The translations under genes were made by a program, and so were the position numbers. A stretch of DNA of 7,168 nt from an uncultured Blautia sp. (GTDB lineage: Bacteria; Bacillota; Clostridia; Lachnospirales; Lachnospiraceae): the NCBI GenBank assembly GCA_934358405.1, contig CAKRKL010000098.1, positions 1-7,168 of the forward strand, read 5' to 3'. The first letter of the stretch is position 1, and each line of letters starts with the position of its first letter. Below, piece after piece: positions 5,659-7,168 of the stretch. Under the pieces are notes generated by a model. It worked only from the letters and a program-made list of their open reading frames with translations. It had not been told where the DNA came from and ran no database searches.

Positions 5659-5697
5659 CCGCAAAATATACTGCAAAGTAGGGCGTGCAGATTGCGG
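5659..5697. repeat. Nested inverted repeat downstream of the glycoside hydrolase gene
   Basis: Outer arms CCGCAA (5659-5664) and TTGCGG (5692-5697) enclose inner arms CTGCA (5671-5675) and TGCAG (5686-5690). The result is an interrupted stem of 11 bp. On the minus strand it follows the hydrolase stop by about 35 nt but is not followed by a T tract, so it could be an RNA-stabilising hairpin or a weak terminator. It is not a clear Rho-independent one. Confidence 0.35.
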
Positions 5698-5730
5698 GAA
5701 TGATTTTTTAAGCTTGCTCTGGCAGTTACT

Positions 5731-7168
5731 TTATTGTACTGCCTTGATTCTCACTGCAATATATTCTTTTCCTGGAAGCTGTACACGGAATTTTCCTTTG
5801 TGGATTCCGCCGTCGGTGATGGTCATTTCCCAGGTATCAATGATTTCTACGTGATACTCTGTGGTATCGTCAAAATAGAAATCCCGGAAGCTCGGACGCA
5901 TGAAGGTATAGTAGTAAATAAAATAGTCTTTTCTTGCCGGGAAGCCAGCTGCGCGGCAGGCTACCTCATCCCATTTGCACAGCATTGGTTCTACTCCAAG
6001 ACCTGGCGTTTCCTCCATGATTCTTGCCAGAAATTTAATACGCTCCGGGGAGGTTCCGTGGAGAACTCCGCCATGAGACCACCATAGAATCCGATCCGGG
6101 CTGAGATAGGTTTCACCGTGTCCCGGATATCCGCCACGGCAGAATGCCTCCCAAAATCTTCTGGTCATTTCCTCTCCGCTGATATTTCCCCAGCCAAATT
6201 GGATGTTTCCTTCATAGCAGATTTCATCCAGAACTACCGGCTTATGGTATTTTTCGCGCCACTCATTTACCAGTTCTGAAGATCGGTAGGTTTCCGTTCT
6301 CTGAATACTACAGTGGGTTATCCAGGGCAGGTTATAGTCGTAGTAAGCTTTGCAGTTATGAATAGATCTCAGGTGATGATAAGGGTCTTTTTCACAGATG
6401 ATTGCGGCATATCTTTCCCAATCTGCAAGAGTCTTTTCATGCATCAGATCGTACTCATTTGCCAGTGACCACCATACGTTTCGATATGCAGAAAAGCGTG
6501 CCAGAACATACTTCCAGTAGCGGTCATCATCTTCTGCTTTCATCATGGAAAAGCCCCATCTGTCGTATGGATGCATTACAATCAGATCTGCTTCGATTCC
6601 CAGATTCATGAGTGCTTGAATACACTTTTCAATATGCTGGAAATGGGCTGGATTGAATCTGGTAAAATCCCAGTCATTGCCTGGGGCACAGCCGTTGTAT
6701 TCGGCAAAATTGTTCTCATTTAATTCAGAATTATCGCAGGGAGTTCCTTCATAAGGATAAGTAATCGGTTCATGAAGGTTGTAGTCATAGTGCTTTGGAA
6801 AAATGCAGAAACGAATTTTGTTAAACGCATTTTCCTCCAGAGTTTTCAGTGTCTGCCTCTGTAATTCTTCGTTCTGCAGATTCCATACATAACAGGTTGT
6901 TCCAATGCAATGATAGGGTGTTCCATCCTCATAGGCAAGATAATATGTACCCGCAACACGCACCGGACCATGGTTGTCCGCTGAAGGAGAAGTTACAGTG
7001 AAACTGCCTGCCGCTGCATTTCCAGCATTATCTTCTTCCCCCGCCTTAACATCAAAGGAAGCCTCAATTTCAAAGGTATACTCGTCTATAAAGGACGGCA
7101 TAAATCTTACCTTATAAACACCGTCTCCGTCATAAAAACCATCTACAGTTTTCTTCTCATTTTTACAG
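5731..7168 (-). CDS. Apiosidase-like glycoside hydrolase with DUF5060, DUF4038 and DUF5605-type regions (5' end outside window)
   Basis: This is a probable sugar-cleaving enzyme acting on plant or other glycans. The frame is open to the window edge. The Met at 7101 is internal, because the 22 codons before it (FYDGDGVYKVRF) belong to the same DUF5060 beta-sandwich as FIDEYTFEIEASF. Numbering from that Met, VRVAGTYYLAYEDGTPYHCIGTTCYVW (48-73) opens the DUF4038 barrel. NKIRFCIFPKHY (94-105) and ADLIVMHPYDRWGF (171-184) continue it. The likely acid/base glutamate is E216 in WWSLANEYD and the likely nucleophile is E293 in PVVLDEICYEGN, by analogy with clan GH-A enzymes. The last 60 or so residues (RDFYF to RIKAVQ) fit the small C-terminal beta domain called DUF5605. 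Related enzymes include GH140 apiosidases, but the substrate here is unknown. The true N-terminus, and hence any signal peptide, cannot be seen. Confidence 0.88.
   Translation of the reverse strand, partial: CKNEKKTVDGFYDGDGVYKVRFMPSFIDEYTFEIEASFDVKAGEEDNAGNAAAGSFTVTSPSADNHGPVRVAGTYYLAYEDGTPYHCIGTTCYVWNLQNEELQRQTLKTLEENAFNKIRFCIFPKHYDYNLHEPITYPYEGTPCDNSELNENNFAEYNGCAPGNDWDFTRFNPAHFQHIEKCIQALMNLGIEADLIVMHPYDRWGFSMMKAEDDDRYWKYVLARFSAYRNVWWSLANEYDLMHEKTLADWERYAAIICEKDPYHHLRSIHNCKAYYDYNLPWITHCSIQRTETYRSSELVNEWREKYHKPVVLDEICYEGNIQFGWGNISGEEMTRRFWEAFCRGGYPGHGETYLSPDRILWWSHGGVLHGTSPERIKFLARIMEETPGLGVEPMLCKWDEVACRAAGFPARKDYFIYYYTFMRPSFRDFYFDDTTEYHVEIIDTWEMTITDGGIHKGKFRVQLPGKEYIAVRIKAVQ

Noticed and set aside
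5652..5717. TAAGCTTGC direct repeat at 5652-5660 and near 5710-5718 downstream of the hydrolase gene
   Set aside because: It is only 8 to 9 bp long, has no target-site-duplication context and encloses no insertion sequence.
7099..7101. ATG at 7101 as the start of the glycoside hydrolase gene
   Set aside because: The 22 codons before it are open and encode FYDGDGVYKVRF, which continues the DUF5060 domain. There is no ribosome-binding site at this ATG.

Overview
All seven protein-coding genes in this window lie on the minus strand, so transcription runs from high to low coordinates. The AT-leaning composition, strong GGAGG ribosome-binding sites, sigma-A-type promoters, a CIRCE/HrcA heat-shock operator, YqeG and VanW domains and a two-gene SufCB-type iron-sulfur locus all suggest a low-GC Firmicute. 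An anaerobic gut clostridium of the Lachnospiraceae type fits best. That placement is inference from family resemblance, not from a search.

In transcription order, 5731-7168 is a 5'-truncated glycoside hydrolase-like gene (DUF5060, an apiosidase-like DUF4038 barrel, and a DUF5605-like C-terminus). Next is a MATE multidrug exporter with a TTG start (4189-5559), preceded by a promoter and an inverted repeat that could be an operator. Then comes a tightly coupled pair: a SufC-like ATPase (3371-4102) and a SufB/SufD-like scaffold (2448-3371), closed by a strong terminator. This is the minimal form of the SUF machinery, with no cysteine desulfurase, SufU or Rrf2 regulator in view. After it is an hsp20 small heat-shock gene (1813-2247) whose promoter -35 box lies inside a CIRCE element, with a perfect hairpin terminator about 170 nt downstream of its stop. 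The last unit is an operon starting at a promoter near 1547-1575. It encodes an uncharacterised phosphate-binding-type TIM barrel (791-1501), followed with a 7-nt overlap by a YqeG-family HAD phosphatase that reads, without a stop codon, into a VanW-family domain and off the window edge (1-797).

Most of the window is recognisable, ordinary chromosomal content. The least ordinary features are the in-frame YqeG-VanW arrangement and its translational coupling to an unknown TIM barrel. Others are the hsp20 promoter, where the single deviation from the CIRCE consensus is the base that makes a consensus -35 box, the cysteine-containing tail of the SufC-like ATPase, and palindromes placed inside or beside three promoters. 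I see no CRISPR array, tRNA, rRNA, transposase or phage gene.
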